A program made the position numbers and the translations under genes. A DNA stretch of 57,396 nucleotides from Burkholderiales bacterium (GTDB lineage Bacteria > Pseudomonadota > Gammaproteobacteria > Burkholderiales > SG8-41): contig JALHRQ010000018.1 of the NCBI GenBank assembly GCA_022841375.1, forward strand, positions 1-57,396, written 5' to 3'. How positions within the stretch are numbered: position 1 is the stretch's first letter; each line of letters begins with the position of its first letter. Below are positions 36,011-45,096 of this stretch, in pieces. Under the pieces are notes generated by a model, which was not told the DNA's origin, did no database searches, and saw only the letters and a list, made by a program, of their open reading frames with translations.

Positions 36011-37597
36011 TTATTGCGTTGGAAGCCGGAACACGGATTTGTCCTGCTCGCCGAGTTGCGCCATCAGCCCGGTTTCCCAGGCGAGATATTGCTTCATCGC
36101 CTCCCGGTTGCCGGCATGGCGGTCATGCACAAAGAACAGGTAGTCGATGCATTCGCGGTCTTCAGGACTGTCGATTGATGAATCAGTGGAATGTCCGGCC
36201 TGGATCCATCCGGTGATACCGCCTTCAAGCACGCGGACATCCTTGATGCCGTCATCGGCCAGCTCGGTTGCCGACAACTGCGCAACCTCGGCGTCGGCGG
36301 CGACCAGAACAACCGGCAACTTTGCTGCTTTGGCGTCTGTAGCGATGCGTGTACGAATGCTCCAGCGACTGCCAGGCACATGAGATTTGCGGTAATTCAT
36401 GCTCGGGCCGACATCAAACACCGTGCAGGCTTTATCTTCGACCAATTGTTTCAGTTCATTTGCGCTGATGGTTGCCAAAGAGGGCAAGGCCGGGGCGACA
36501 GGTTTCATGCCTTCGAGTTTCGCCTTGACCCCGCCATCGAGCACGCAGGCGTCACAGCCCAGTTGCAGCAGCCAGCTGGCTACGACCGGTGCGCGCACCA
36601 TGTCACCACCGTCAATCAGCACGATGCGGGCGTTACGCACGCCGACCCACTGATCGGTGGCCTGTATCAGTTGTCCGCCCGGCGTGTGTTGAGCGCCAGC
36701 GATGCTGCCAGTTGCAAATTCTTCCGGCGTGCGCACGTCGCAGAGATACGTGGTGCGACCCGCTTCTTTCAGCCACTGCGCGACTTCCGCTGCGCCTGCA
36801 ACGTGGATATTGAAACGTTTTATCAGCGCACGCGCCGCTTCCTGCTGCGCCGGGAGCTGCGCGGCATCGACGGTGTCCGGATATTGAAGCGGCGATCCGT
36901 ATTCCAGCTGCAGGTCGGACAAATACCAGCCCTGGGTGCCGTTCTCCAGAGCATAGACCGGGTTCGGTATACCGAAGTTGATCAGTGTCTGCGCGCCGAG
37001 AATCGAGCGGGTACGTCCGGCGCAGTTAACGATGATTTTGGTCCTGGAATTCTTAACCATGCTGGCGATGCGGTATGGCAACTCCGCATTGGGACAGCAG
37101 GTGCTGCCGGGAATTGTCATTTTGTGATGTTCGTGCACGGGGCGGCCGTCAAACAGCGCAAAGTCCTCTCCGGACTCGCGCATGTTCACCAGATCCTGTG
37201 CAGTGATGCGCGGCGTGTTGTAAGCGTGTTCGACCATTTCACCGAACAGCTTGCTTGGCACATTGACACCCTTGAACAGTACATAGCCCGCGGCTTTCCA
37301 GCCGAGAATGCCGCCCTCAAGCAGAAAAAGATCGGTGTAGCCCAGCGCGGCAAGCCGATGGGCCGCGCGTCGTGCGATGCCGGAACGGCCGTCGTCACAC
37401 AATACGATACGCACGCTTTTTCGCGGCACTAGGGACAGGATGCCCAGTTCCAGCCGGCTGTAAGGCAATGGTGTCGCAAACAGCAGATGATCTTCGCCGA
37501 ACTCGCCATCTTCACGAACGTCCAGCAGCGCCATTTCGCCGCCATCATGCAATGCCGCCTGCAACGCTGCGGGAGTGATCAAACGTGCATCAGCCAT
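36011..37597 (-). CDS. Four-domain rhodanese-like sulfurtransferase
   Basis: 528 residues made of four rhodanese modules (about 5-110, 130-245, 265-370 and 380-480). The active-site loop keeps cysteine in module 1 (LCDDGRSG) and module 2 (NCAGRTRS). It lacks cysteine in module 3 ([10 protein letters not shown]) and module 4 (LVAADAEVA), so those two are probably non-catalytic. Family members move sulfane sulfur from thiosulfate or persulfides in the cytosol. First gene of a short operon with the YaiI-like gene. Confidence 0.88.
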   Translation of the reverse strand: MADARLITPAALQAALHDGGEMALLDVREDGEFGEDHLLFATPLPYSRLELGILSLVPRKSVRIVLCDDGRSGIARRAAHRLAALGYTDLFLLEGGILGWKAAGYVLFKGVNVPSKLFGEMVEHAYNTPRITAQDLVNMRESGEDFALFDGRPVHEHHKMTIPGSTCCPNAELPYRIASMVKNSRTKIIVNCAGRTRSILGAQTLINFGIPNPVYALENGTQGWYLSDLQLEYGSPLQYPDTVDAAQLPAQQEAARALIKRFNIHVAGAAEVAQWLKEAGRTTYLCDVRTPEEFATGSIAGAQHTPGGQLIQATDQWVGVRNARIVLIDGGDMVRAPVVASWLLQLGCDACVLDGGVKAKLEGMKPVAPALPSLATISANELKQLVEDKACTVFDVGPSMNYRKSHVPGSRWSIRTRIATDAKAAKLPVVLVAADAEVAQLSATELADDGIKDVRVLEGGITGWIQAGHSTDSSIDSPEDRECIDYLFFVHDRHAGNREAMKQYLAWETGLMAQLGEQDKSVFRLPTQ

Positions 37598-37773
37598 GCT
37601 TACACCTTGTTCCGGGAATGAGCGGCGATTATAGCTGTGGTGAAAGCGGCCGGAGTCAGTTGCTGAATCTGCAGGGTGGTGCTAATTCTCGCGAAGCCGC
37701 GGAAGAAGCAAGAAATGAACAAGATGAAATGGTAAAAACAGGCGCCGGAGGAGGGTGCCGAGGGGGGGGCTGA

Positions 37774-39213
37774 TTACTTCTTGTCTCTGGAAACGGATCC
37801 GCCGAGGAGCGCGGCTTGCGGACGGTTGAGTCGCTGACGCTGTGGCACCGGGGACGCGTTTGTCGCAGCTGACGGGTTGGACGCGGGTTCGTAGGGTTTG
37901 CTGAAATCAAAACCATCGGCGGCCAATTGCGGCCTAGGCTTGTGGGCTGCAACAGGTGAGGGTGCGGCAGCCATGGCAGGAGCAGGTGCTGCAATTCGAG
38001 GTTCCGCATTGCGCTCTTCACGCCGCGGCCGACGTTCCTGGCTGCGTTCATACTCACGTTCGGCTTCGCGATCAGCAGCGCCTTCTTCGACGGACTGGCG
38101 CGGGATTGCGCGTTTGAGCAGTTTTTCGATGTCTGCGAGCAGGCGCATTTCGTCGGGACAAACCAATGAAATGGCTTCACCGGGCATGCCGGCTCGACCG
38201 GTGCGACCGATGCGATGCACATAGTCTTCGGGCGTGTAGGGCAGTTCGTAATTAATGACGTACGGCAGTTCTTCAATATCAATGCCGCGGGCGGCAATGT
38301 CGGTCGCTACCAGTACGGTCGAACGGCCTTCCTTGAAATCAGCCAGAGCCTGTTCACGCTCCGCCTGGGTGCGGTCGCTGTGAATCGCTGTGGCGTTGAT
38401 GCCGTCGCGCAGCAGTTCGCGCGCAAGCTTGTTGCAGTCGCGTTTCATGCGCAGGAACACGAGCACCTGTTTCATGTCGCGAGAACGGATCAGATTGGCC
38501 AGCACCGCGCGTTTACGCAATGCCGGCGTCTCGTAGACCTGGTGCTTGACCAGATCCGCCGGCGCATTGCGCCGCGCGACCTCGATCAGCATCGGGCTGT
38601 GCAGCATCTGGTTGGCGAGCTTCTTGATTTCTTCGGAGAACGTGGCCGAAAACAGCAGGCTCTGACGCTGGGTCGGCAACAACGCGAGGATGCGTCGTAT
38701 GTCGGGGAGGAAGCCCATGTCGAGCATGCGGTCTGCTTCATCCATGACCAGGATTTCAACCTGACCCAGGGCGACACTTTTCTGCTGCACGTGATCCAGC
38801 AGCCTTCCTGGCGTCGCAACCAGAATATCAACACCCTCGCGCAGCGTCTTGGTCTGCGGCTGCATATCGGTGCCGCCGTAAACAACGGTCGAGCGCAGTT
38901 TCAGGAACTTGCCGTAGGTTTTAACGCTGTCGAATACCTGGGCGGCGAGTTCACGCGTCGGCGTCAGCACCAGTGCGCGCACAGGATGGCGCGCCGGCGA
39001 TGGGCTGGTGTTGGCGTAAGGGGCGAGCAATTGCAGCATCGGCAGCGTGAATCCGGCGGTCTTGCCGGTGCCGGTCTGGGCGCAACCCATGATGTCACGG
39101 CGTTCGAGCACCGCCGGTATGGCTTTGGCCTGGATGGGGGTGGGTTCGCTGTAGCCTTCATCGGCGACGGCACGCTGCAGCTCGGGAATCAGATTTAGAT
39201 CGGCAAACGACAT
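37774..39213 (-). CDS. rhlE: DEAD-box RNA helicase, RhlE type
   Basis: 479 residues. All DEAD-box motifs are present: Q motif with [21 protein letters not shown] (I), PTRELAAQ (Ia), [19 protein letters not shown] (II), SATF (III), [11 protein letters not shown] (V), HRIGRTGR (VI). A basic, Pro/Ala-rich tail of about 110 residues ([17 protein letters not shown]) probably adds RNA affinity. RhlE-type helicases remodel rRNA precursors and mRNA. Single gene. Confidence 0.92.
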   Translation of the reverse strand: MSFADLNLIPELQRAVADEGYSEPTPIQAKAIPAVLERRDIMGCAQTGTGKTAGFTLPMLQLLAPYANTSPSPARHPVRALVLTPTRELAAQVFDSVKTYGKFLKLRSTVVYGGTDMQPQTKTLREGVDILVATPGRLLDHVQQKSVALGQVEILVMDEADRMLDMGFLPDIRRILALLPTQRQSLLFSATFSEEIKKLANQMLHSPMLIEVARRNAPADLVKHQVYETPALRKRAVLANLIRSRDMKQVLVFLRMKRDCNKLARELLRDGINATAIHSDRTQAEREQALADFKEGRSTVLVATDIAARGIDIEELPYVINYELPYTPEDYVHRIGRTGRAGMPGEAISLVCPDEMRLLADIEKLLKRAIPRQSVEEGAADREAEREYERSQERRPRREERNAEPRIAAPAPAMAAAPSPVAAHKPRPQLAADGFDFSKPYEPASNPSAATNASPVPQRQRLNRPQAALLGGSVSRDKK

Positions 39214-39479
39214 GGGCTAACTGAAGTGGGGGGCGTGAACGCGGACGTCACGCTCGCAAAGCGCGGCGCGGAGGCGCGACGCTACAGGATGGAACCGGCG
39301 AAGACGCCGGATTGGAATAATGACATTGGGGGTAAATCACGCCGGCGGAGTATAACGTGACCGGCGCTGCGGGGCCAGTCACAATGGCAAATTGTTCCAA
39401 ATATTCAAAAATCTGGTAAATTGGATCGGTGAATACAAGCGCGTCTTAAACTTCATTTTTTGGATGAAAACTGCCCGCG

Positions 39480-40097
39480 ATGGATGGCGATCTTCCGATT
39501 CTGAGTGAACCGGCAACAGTCAACCTGTTCCCGCTGATTCTGACCTTGGACACCCACGGCATTCCGCACCGCTGGATTTCCTGGCAGCACGCCTGCTACT
39601 ACTATTCCAAAAATCAGGTGGCCTGGAGTCTGGGCGAACGCGCCTTTACTGTGCACGGCGGCCTGAACCGCATCACCGGCGAACGTTCGACCATCAGCGG
39701 CGCCAGCATCATTGCCATCAAGGGCAAGGCGATGGCAATGAAGTCGTTCAACCAGGTGCCGCCGCTGAACAACCGAGAGCTGTTTCACCGGGATCGCCAG
39801 ATTTGTGCGTATTGTGCGACGAGTTTCTCCGGCGCCCGGTTGACCCGCGACCACATCGTGCCGTTTTCCAAGGGCGGACGTGATACCTGGATGAATGTGG
39901 TGACAGCCTGCCGTTCCTGCAATGAACGCAAGAGCGACCGCACGCCCGAAGGTGCAGGCATGGAACTGGTTTATCTGCCCTATGTGCCGAATCGCGCCGA
40001 ATATCTGATTCTGACCAATCGGCGCATCCTCGCCGACCAGATGGAATTTCTGGCGCAGCACGTGCCTGCGCAAAGCCGGCTGCATCAGCCGAGATAA
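39480..40097 (+). CDS. HNH endonuclease family protein
   Basis: 205 residues. The C-terminal half has the treble-clef HNH fold: CAYC, then RDHIVPFSKGGRDTWMNVVTACRSCNERKSDRTP, in which the paired CXXC motifs bind zinc and the DH/N/H residues are catalytic. The N-terminal ~100 residues (ILTLDTHGIPHRWISWQHACYYY) have no recognised domain but are found in similar chromosomal proteins. No restriction or phage genes adjoin it. Function unknown; DNA cleavage or repair is possible. Confidence 0.85.
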   Translation: MDGDLPILSEPATVNLFPLILTLDTHGIPHRWISWQHACYYYSKNQVAWSLGERAFTVHGGLNRITGERSTISGASIIAIKGKAMAMKSFNQVPPLNNRELFHRDRQICAYCATSFSGARLTRDHIVPFSKGGRDTWMNVVTACRSCNERKSDRTPEGAGMELVYLPYVPNRAEYLILTNRRILADQMEFLAQHVPAQSRLHQPR

Positions 40098-40148
40098 ATT
40101 CCGGCTCCCCGCCAGTCTGATCAAGCGGGATTCAAAACTTTAATCTGT

Positions 40149-40703
40149 TTATTTGAGCTGGAAGTCGCGCATCGCTGCGCGAATTTCTTCCGCAGTAGGC
40201 GGCTTTCGTTCCTTGAAGATCAGCCAGAGAAATGCGCCGTTGACCAGGATAAAAGAGATTTCCAGGTAGAGCAGCGTGTCGACGATCACGTGCGCGGGTT
40301 TTTGCGCAAAAATGAAAAAGAATCCCTCGAAGGTGGGAATGGCTGCCTTGGTCACGGCGAATACGGATTCCATCGGCGGAAACAGCAGCATCAGTACCAG
40401 ATTGATTCCGGTGAACAGCAGCGAGGCATTCTGCAGCCCCAGCTTGCGTCTGGTGGGGGCTGCCGGTTTGTCAGTGAGCAGCAGCCACGCGATCGCCAGA
40501 TTGACCATCACCACAACAATTTCAATGATCAGCAGATCGGCGTTGATCACGCTGAGCGGCGGCTTCGCCAAGATAAAGTAAAACCCCGCGAATACGGGGA
40601 TGCTGGATGACGCCACTGAAAACTGATCAATCGGCGGAAACACCGTGATCAGCAGGATGTTGGCGACAGCGATGGCGAGTGCGATGGCTTGATGGCGGTT
40701 CAT
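40149..40703 (-). CDS. Hypothetical membrane protein with internal duplication
   Basis: 184 residues, not recognised as a named family. Six probable membrane helices form two related halves. Residues about 16-75 (LITVFPPIDQFSVASSSIPVF then YFILAKPPLSV) parallel about 105-165 (LMLLFPPMESVFAVTKAAIPTF then FFIFAQKPAHV), sharing FPP, IP.F.GF and the spacing of helices. The C-terminus KERKPPTAEEIRAAMRDF is cytosolic. Single gene, convergent with the HNH gene. Confidence 0.75.
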   Translation of the reverse strand: MNRHQAIALAIAVANILLITVFPPIDQFSVASSSIPVFAGFYFILAKPPLSVINADLLIIEIVVVMVNLAIAWLLLTDKPAAPTRRKLGLQNASLLFTGINLVLMLLFPPMESVFAVTKAAIPTFEGFFFIFAQKPAHVIVDTLLYLEISFILVNGAFLWLIFKERKPPTAEEIRAAMRDFQLK

Positions 40704-40870
40704 TCCCGCGACAGCCCGTTCAAAAATGTCAGACCTCAGTATAGCTGAAGAACTTTATCTAAATGCCGTATAAGCCGAGACGCGACGTTTATCGGGCCGC
40801 ACGTATGACATTTCTGATCATCGCCTGTGGGTGCCGGCGAGTTTGGTATCATGCCGGCCTTGTGATACAT

Positions 40871-40888
40871 AAAACTATGATTTTATTA
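40871..40888 (-). repeat. AT-rich dispersed motif, copy G (diverged)
   Basis: Resembles copy F with a two-base deletion (CTAT-GATTTTATT). Lies just upstream of the PHP gene start. Confidence 0.3.
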
Positions 40889-40895
40889 AATTTTC

Positions 40896-41723
40896 ATGCG
40901 CTTTGACCTGCACAGTCATTCGACCTGTTCGGACGGATTGCTGAGCCCTGCCGAACTGGTGGAGCGTGCAGTACAACGCGGTGTCGATGTGCTGGCGCTG
41001 ACGGACCATGACGAAATCAAAGGCCTTGCCGAGGCGCGCAATGCGGCTGCCCAATGGGGCTTGCGCCTGATTGACGGCGTTGAAATTTCCGTGCTTTGGG
41101 AAGAAGTCACGCTGCACATTGTCGGCTTGAATATCGATACTGGATATGTGCCGCTGGTGGATGGCCTGGCCGCCATCCGCATCGGACGCGAGCTGCGGGC
41201 GCAACGTATGGCTGAGAGTCTTGCCGCGACTGGAATCGAAGGTGCGCTGGAGGGTGCGCGGCGTTATGCCAAGAACCCGGAACTGGTGAGTCGCTCGCAT
41301 TTCGCTCGTTACCTGGTGGAAGCCGGCCATGCCCGTGATACCAACGCAGTATTCCGTCATTACCTGACGCCCGGCAAACCGGGTTATGTGCCGCATCAAT
41401 GGGCGACTCTTGCCGAGGCGGTGCAATGGATCGGTGGCGGGGGTGGCACAGCCGTGCTTGCGCACCCCGGTCGTTACGACCTGGGTGAAGCCAAATGTGA
41501 AAGACTGCTCGGCGAATTTGTCGCAATGGGTGGCGCTGCCGTTGAGGTCGTGACCGGTTCGCACACGCCATCCGAGTTTGTGACCTGGGCGCGCCACGCC
41601 AGGAATTTCGGGCTGCTGGCCTCGGCGGGTTCGGATTTCCATGGGCCGGGGGAAGGCTACCGCGACATCGGTAACGTTCCGGCGCTGCCTTCCGGTTGTG
41701 AGCCGGTGTGGGACCGGTTTTAA
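40896..41723 (+). CDS. PHP-domain phosphoesterase (RNase AM / YciV-like)
   Basis: 275 residues. Metal ligands appear as DLHSHSTCSDG, LTDHDEIKG, the Glu in DGVEISVLWEE, VLAHPGRY and GSDFHGPG. The length and order fit the YciV/RNase AM branch, which removes 5'-terminal nucleotides and hydrolyses 3',5'-nucleoside bisphosphates. It is followed 23 bases later by the YciO-like gene, a typical pairing upstream of trpS. Confidence 0.9.
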   Translation: MRFDLHSHSTCSDGLLSPAELVERAVQRGVDVLALTDHDEIKGLAEARNAAAQWGLRLIDGVEISVLWEEVTLHIVGLNIDTGYVPLVDGLAAIRIGRELRAQRMAESLAATGIEGALEGARRYAKNPELVSRSHFARYLVEAGHARDTNAVFRHYLTPGKPGYVPHQWATLAEAVQWIGGGGGTAVLAHPGRYDLGEAKCERLLGEFVAMGGAAVEVVTGSHTPSEFVTWARHARNFGLLASAGSDFHGPGEGYRDIGNVPALPSGCEPVWDRF

Positions 41724-41746
41724 CCGGTCATCGCGCATAACCCCGC

Positions 41747-42370
41747 ATGTCGCAGTTCTTCTCGATACACCCCGATAATCCGCAACCCCGACTGATCAAA
41801 CAGGCGGCGGGGATTATTCGTGGCGGTGGCATCGTGGTATATCCGACGGACTCCTGTTATGCACTCGGTTGCCATATTGGTGACAAGACGGCAATGGAGC
41901 GCATACGCCGGATCCGCGACATCGATGACCGCCACCATTTAACGCTGGTTTGCCGCGATTTATCAGAACTGGCCGCCTATGCCCGGGTGGATAACCAGCA
42001 GTTTCGCTTGCTGAAAGCGGCGACACCGGGAAGTTATGTTTTTATTCTTGAAGCTACTCGTGAGTTGCCGAAACGTCTGCAGCATCCGAAGCGGCGGACC
42101 ATCGGGCTGCGCATTCCGGATCATCCGGTGGTGAATGCGCTGCTTGCAGAACTGGGGGAACCCATTTTGTCGTCGACGCTGTTACTGCCAGGTGATGAAG
42201 TGCCGATGACCGACGCCCATGAAATCCGTGAACGGCTCGAGAAACTGGTCGATCTGGTGCTTGATGGCGGTTCCTGCGGTATCGAACCCAGTACTGTCGT
42301 CGATTTGACCGGGCCCGCACCGGTGGTGACCCGTGAGGGCAAGGGTAGCCTGGCTCCGTTTGGCCTGTAA
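41747..42370 (+). CDS. yciO: Sua5/YciO/YrdC family protein
   Basis: 207 residues. GGGIVVYPTDSCYALGCHIGDKTAMERIRRIRDIDDRHHLTLVCRDLSEL and the late SSTLLLPGD and GGSCGIEPSTVVDLTGPAPVVTREG motifs define the Sua5/YrdC fold. The compact form without a C-terminal Sua5 domain is the YciO subtype, a paralogue of the threonylcarbamoyl-AMP synthase used for t6A tRNA modification; whether it does this reaction is not certain. Confidence 0.9.
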   Translation: MSQFFSIHPDNPQPRLIKQAAGIIRGGGIVVYPTDSCYALGCHIGDKTAMERIRRIRDIDDRHHLTLVCRDLSELAAYARVDNQQFRLLKAATPGSYVFILEATRELPKRLQHPKRRTIGLRIPDHPVVNALLAELGEPILSSTLLLPGDEVPMTDAHEIRERLEKLVDLVLDGGSCGIEPSTVVDLTGPAPVVTREGKGSLAPFGL

Positions 42371-42451
42371 TCCGTCCCTGGCGCAGTGCTGTAACGGGTG
42401 TGCGCTAAAATCGGGCTTCACGCCATCTGGCATTCAATGCATTAACTACTA

Positions 42452-42471
42452 TTAACTATTTGATTTTATTG
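42452..42471 (-). repeat. AT-rich dispersed motif, copy F
   Basis: Minus strand reads CAATAAAATCAAATAGTTAA; 16 of 18 matched positions to copy D after a one-base shift. It lies 60 bases before trpS. Confidence 0.45.
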
Positions 42472-42531
42472 AAATCTATGGATCGCGGAGTATTGTCTTG
42501 ATCCGTTTCCTCACCCCGGAATCCCCTCGCA

Positions 42532-43737
42532 ATGTTTGAAAACCGTGTTCTCTCCGGCATGCGCCCGACTGGCGCGCTGCACTTTGGCCATTATCACGGC
42601 GTGTTGAAAAACTGGGTCAAGCTCCAGCACGAGCACCAGTGCCTGTTTTTTGTTGCCGACTGGCATGCGTTAACAACCCATTACGATGATCCCGCAACCA
42701 TCGAGAACCACGCCTGGGATATGGTGGTCGACTGGCTCGCTGCCGGCGTTGATCCCGCGCAAGCCACGCTGTTCATCCAGTCCAAAGTGCCGGAACACGC
42801 AGAATTGCATCTGTTGCTGTCGATGATCACGCCGCTGTCCTGGCTCGAGCGCGTGCCAACCTACAAGGATCAGCAGGAAAAACTCGCGGAGAAGGATCTG
42901 GCGACTTACGGATTTCTCGGCTATCCGCTGCTGCAGAGTGCGGACATCCTGATTTACCGGGCCAATCTGGTGCCGGTTGGTGAAGATCAGGTTCCCCATG
43001 TCGAAATTACCCGGGAAATCGCGCGGCGTTTCAATCACGTGTTCGGTCGCGAAAAGGGTTTTGAAGAAAAAGCGGAAATCGCCATCAAGAAACTCGGTGC
43101 CAAGCGCGGCAAGCTCTACCGCAAACTGCGTACCGATTATCTGGAAAAAGGCGATGTCGAGGCGCTGGCTTCTGCGCGTGCGCTGCTGGAGGAAACCCAG
43201 AATCTGCCGCTCGGCGATCGTGAACGCTTGTTCGGCTATATCGAGGGCGGCGGCAAGGTCATCCTGACCGAACCCAAAGCGCTGTTGACCGAGGCTTCGA
43301 AAATGCCCGGCCTCGACGGGCAGAAAATGTCCAAGTCCTACAACAACACCATCGGACTCCGCGAAACGCCGGAAAACGTCGCCAAAAAAGTAAAAACCAT
43401 GCCCACGGATCCGGCGCGCATCAAGCGTACGGACCCGGGCGATCCGGAAAAGTGCCCGGTATGGCAGCTCCACCTCATCTATTCAGATGACACGAAGAAG
43501 AAGTGGGTGCAGGAGGGTTGCCGCAGCGCCGGTATCGGCTGCATTGAGTGCAAGCAGCCTGTTATTGACGCGATCGTAGCCGAGCAGAAACCGATGCGCG
43601 AACGCGCAGAACGTTACCTCGATGATCCGACGCTGGTGCGCAACATCATCGCCGATGGCTGCGAAAAAGCACGCAAGATGGCGCAAGAAACCCTGCGTGA
43701 CGTGCGCGAAGTGATGGGACTGGACTACACGCTGTAA
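42532..43737 (+). CDS. trpS: Tryptophan--tRNA ligase
   Basis: 401 residues. Class-I synthetase signatures: HFGHYHG (HIGH-like, residues 17-23) and GQKMSKSYNN (KMSKS). Tryptophan-pocket segments FFVADWHALTTHY and DILIYRANLVPVGEDQVPHVEI are present. It carries a lysine-rich insertion (about 190-250, KLGAKRGKLYRKLRTDYLEK) of the kind seen in betaproteobacterial enzymes, making it longer than the ~335-residue E. coli form. Monocistronic-looking, convergent with lexA. Confidence 0.95.
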   Translation: MFENRVLSGMRPTGALHFGHYHGVLKNWVKLQHEHQCLFFVADWHALTTHYDDPATIENHAWDMVVDWLAAGVDPAQATLFIQSKVPEHAELHLLLSMITPLSWLERVPTYKDQQEKLAEKDLATYGFLGYPLLQSADILIYRANLVPVGEDQVPHVEITREIARRFNHVFGREKGFEEKAEIAIKKLGAKRGKLYRKLRTDYLEKGDVEALASARALLEETQNLPLGDRERLFGYIEGGGKVILTEPKALLTEASKMPGLDGQKMSKSYNNTIGLRETPENVAKKVKTMPTDPARIKRTDPGDPEKCPVWQLHLIYSDDTKKKWVQEGCRSAGIGCIECKQPVIDAIVAEQKPMRERAERYLDDPTLVRNIIADGCEKARKMAQETLRDVREVMGLDYTL

Positions 43738-43775
43738 GCGGAGAGAGCAGAAGAGACCCGCTCACCGGGCGCGCT

Positions 43776-44402
43776 TCAGGACCACTTGCCGTTGCGAATG
43801 ACGCCGACGGCAATGCCTTCGATTTCCAGCGGATCACGCTTGAGGTCGACGACGATCGGTTCAAAATCAGGATTTTCCGGAAGCAGTTCCACAACATTGC
43901 GGTTGCGCTGTATGCGCTTGACCGTGACCTCGTCATGCAGCCGGGCCACCACGATTTGTCCAGAACGGAACTGGGTCGTGCGGTGTACGGCGAGCAGATC
44001 GCCTTCAAGGATGCCGGCATCGCGCATGCTCATGCCGCGTACCCGCAGCAGATAATCCGCGGGCGGATCAAAGACCGTTGGATCAACCCGGCATTGCTGC
44101 TCGATATTCTGCTCGGCCAGCATCGGGCTGCCGGCGGCGACGCGGCCAATCACCGGCAGGGTGGCGGGGGCGGTCTGCTGGGTCACCCGAATGCCGCGCG
44201 ACGCGCCGGAAGTCATCTCAATGACGCCTTTGCGTTCCAGGGCGCGTAAATGGGTTTCTGCGGCATTCGGTGAACTGAATCCCATCGCGGTGCAGATTTC
44301 AGCGCGCGTCGGCGGAAACCCGGATTCTTCGACATGGGTTTCGATCATGCGCAGAATTTCATTCTGGCGTGCGGTCAGTGGCTTATGGTTGTCATCGTTC
44401 AT
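43776..44402 (-). CDS. lexA: SOS repressor LexA
   Basis: 208 residues. N-terminal winged helix ([52 protein letters not shown]), self-cleavage site Ala90-Gly91, catalytic Ser125 in GMSMRDAG and Lys162 in VKRIQ. RecA filaments trigger self-cleavage and release of SOS genes. An SOS box ends 3 bases upstream of the start codon and overlaps the -10 element, so the gene is autorepressed. The predicted transcript starts at or next to the ATG, suggesting a leaderless mRNA. Confidence 0.97.
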   Translation of the reverse strand: MNDDNHKPLTARQNEILRMIETHVEESGFPPTRAEICTAMGFSSPNAAETHLRALERKGVIEMTSGASRGIRVTQQTAPATLPVIGRVAAGSPMLAEQNIEQQCRVDPTVFDPPADYLLRVRGMSMRDAGILEGDLLAVHRTTQFRSGQIVVARLHDEVTVKRIQRNRNVVELLPENPDFEPIVVDLKRDPLEIEGIAVGVIRNGKWS

Positions 44403-44404
44403 GC

Positions 44405-44420
44405 CTGTAATTATATACAG
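44405..44420. promoter_or_regulatory. LexA (SOS) box of lexA
   Basis: CTGTAATTATATACAG fits the CTG-N10-CAG SOS-box pattern and covers the -10 element of the lexA promoter. Confidence 0.9.
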
Positions 44421-44437
44421 TCTTTACAGAGCCGCAA
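44410..44437 (-). promoter_or_regulatory. lexA promoter
   Basis: On the minus strand TTGCGG (44437-44432), 16-base spacer, TATAAT (44415-44410). The predicted start point lies within a base or two of the lexA ATG at 44402. Confidence 0.75.
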
Positions 44438-44545
44438 GTCAGTAATTGAGGAACACTGCGATATTAGCTCAATTGGTTTTCATAAGTTTTTGATTATTAT
44501 ACTGAATTTTGCCCAGCTCAGGTGTTCAATGATGGCAGCTGCACA

Positions 44546-44574
44546 TTGATCGAATAGCAATTTTTTGTTATACT
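44546..44574 (+). promoter_or_regulatory. Sigma-70 promoter of the rimP-nusA-infB operon
   Basis: TTGATC (44546-44551), 17-base spacer, TATACT (44569-44574). Initiation near 44581 would give a leader that contains the rimP-leader hairpin. Confidence 0.75.
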
Positions 44575-44594
44575 TCAAAGTTCTGTAAAACAAG

Positions 44595-44654
44595 TTGGGT
44601 GTCACACAGAGTATGGGCGGATCGCCCATTTTTTGTTTGTGGCGCCGTTTTGGT
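44595..44654 (+). ncRNA. rimP-leader RNA element with terminator-like hairpin
   Basis: A 7-bp stem ATGGGCG / CGCCCAT (44613-44619 with 44623-44629) is followed directly by a run of T (to 44634) ahead of the rimP start. The known rimP-leader motif has this design and is thought to attenuate the operon. The hairpin is directly visible; regulation is inferred from the family. Confidence 0.7.
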
Positions 44655-45083
44655 ATGGATTTGCAAGGTTTACTCGAGAACACCCTCGCAGGACTGGGCT
44701 ATGAACTGGTGGATCTGGAAAGATCCCCCAAGGGTGCACTTTTGCGGATTTTTATCGATAAACCCGGCGGCATCATGGTCGAAGACTGTGCTTTGGTCAG
44801 CAACCACCTGAGCCGGGTGTTTACGGTGGAAAACGTGGCTTACGACCGCCTGGAAGTGTCATCTCCGGGTCTGGACCGGCCACTGCGCAAGGCGGAGGAT
44901 TTTGTGCGTTTCTCCGGTCAGAAAGCGAAGTTGAAATTGCGTGTGCCGCAGGAAGGGCAGCGTAATTTTGTCGGCGTGATACGCGAATGCGAGGCAGGCA
45001 AGGTAGGTATCGAGGTTGACGGACGCGTGCTGTCGGTCGATTTGGGCAATGTGGATAAAGCGCGGCTTATGCCGGCGTTTTAA
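44655..45083 (+). CDS. rimP: Ribosome maturation factor RimP
   Basis: 142 residues from ATG 44655; the frame reaches 44595 but that part is the leader hairpin. [42 protein letters not shown] and [21 protein letters not shown] are diagnostic. RimP aids late 30S assembly. First gene of the operon running to truB and on to rpsO and pnp; nusA follows after 13 bases. Confidence 0.96.
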   Translation: MDLQGLLENTLAGLGYELVDLERSPKGALLRIFIDKPGGIMVEDCALVSNHLSRVFTVENVAYDRLEVSSPGLDRPLRKAEDFVRFSGQKAKLKLRVPQEGQRNFVGVIRECEAGKVGIEVDGRVLSVDLGNVDKARLMPAF

Positions 45084-45096
45084 GCGGGAGACGGAT

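Noticed and set aside
37762-37769. Run of eight G as a phase-variable tract
   Set aside because: It lies just beyond the rhlE stop codon, outside any coding region or identified promoter.
40149-40703. Tandem DNA repeat / CRISPR-like array
   Set aside because: The repetition is a single diverged protein-level duplication with no repeat-spacer pattern. No CRISPR array was seen anywhere in the window.
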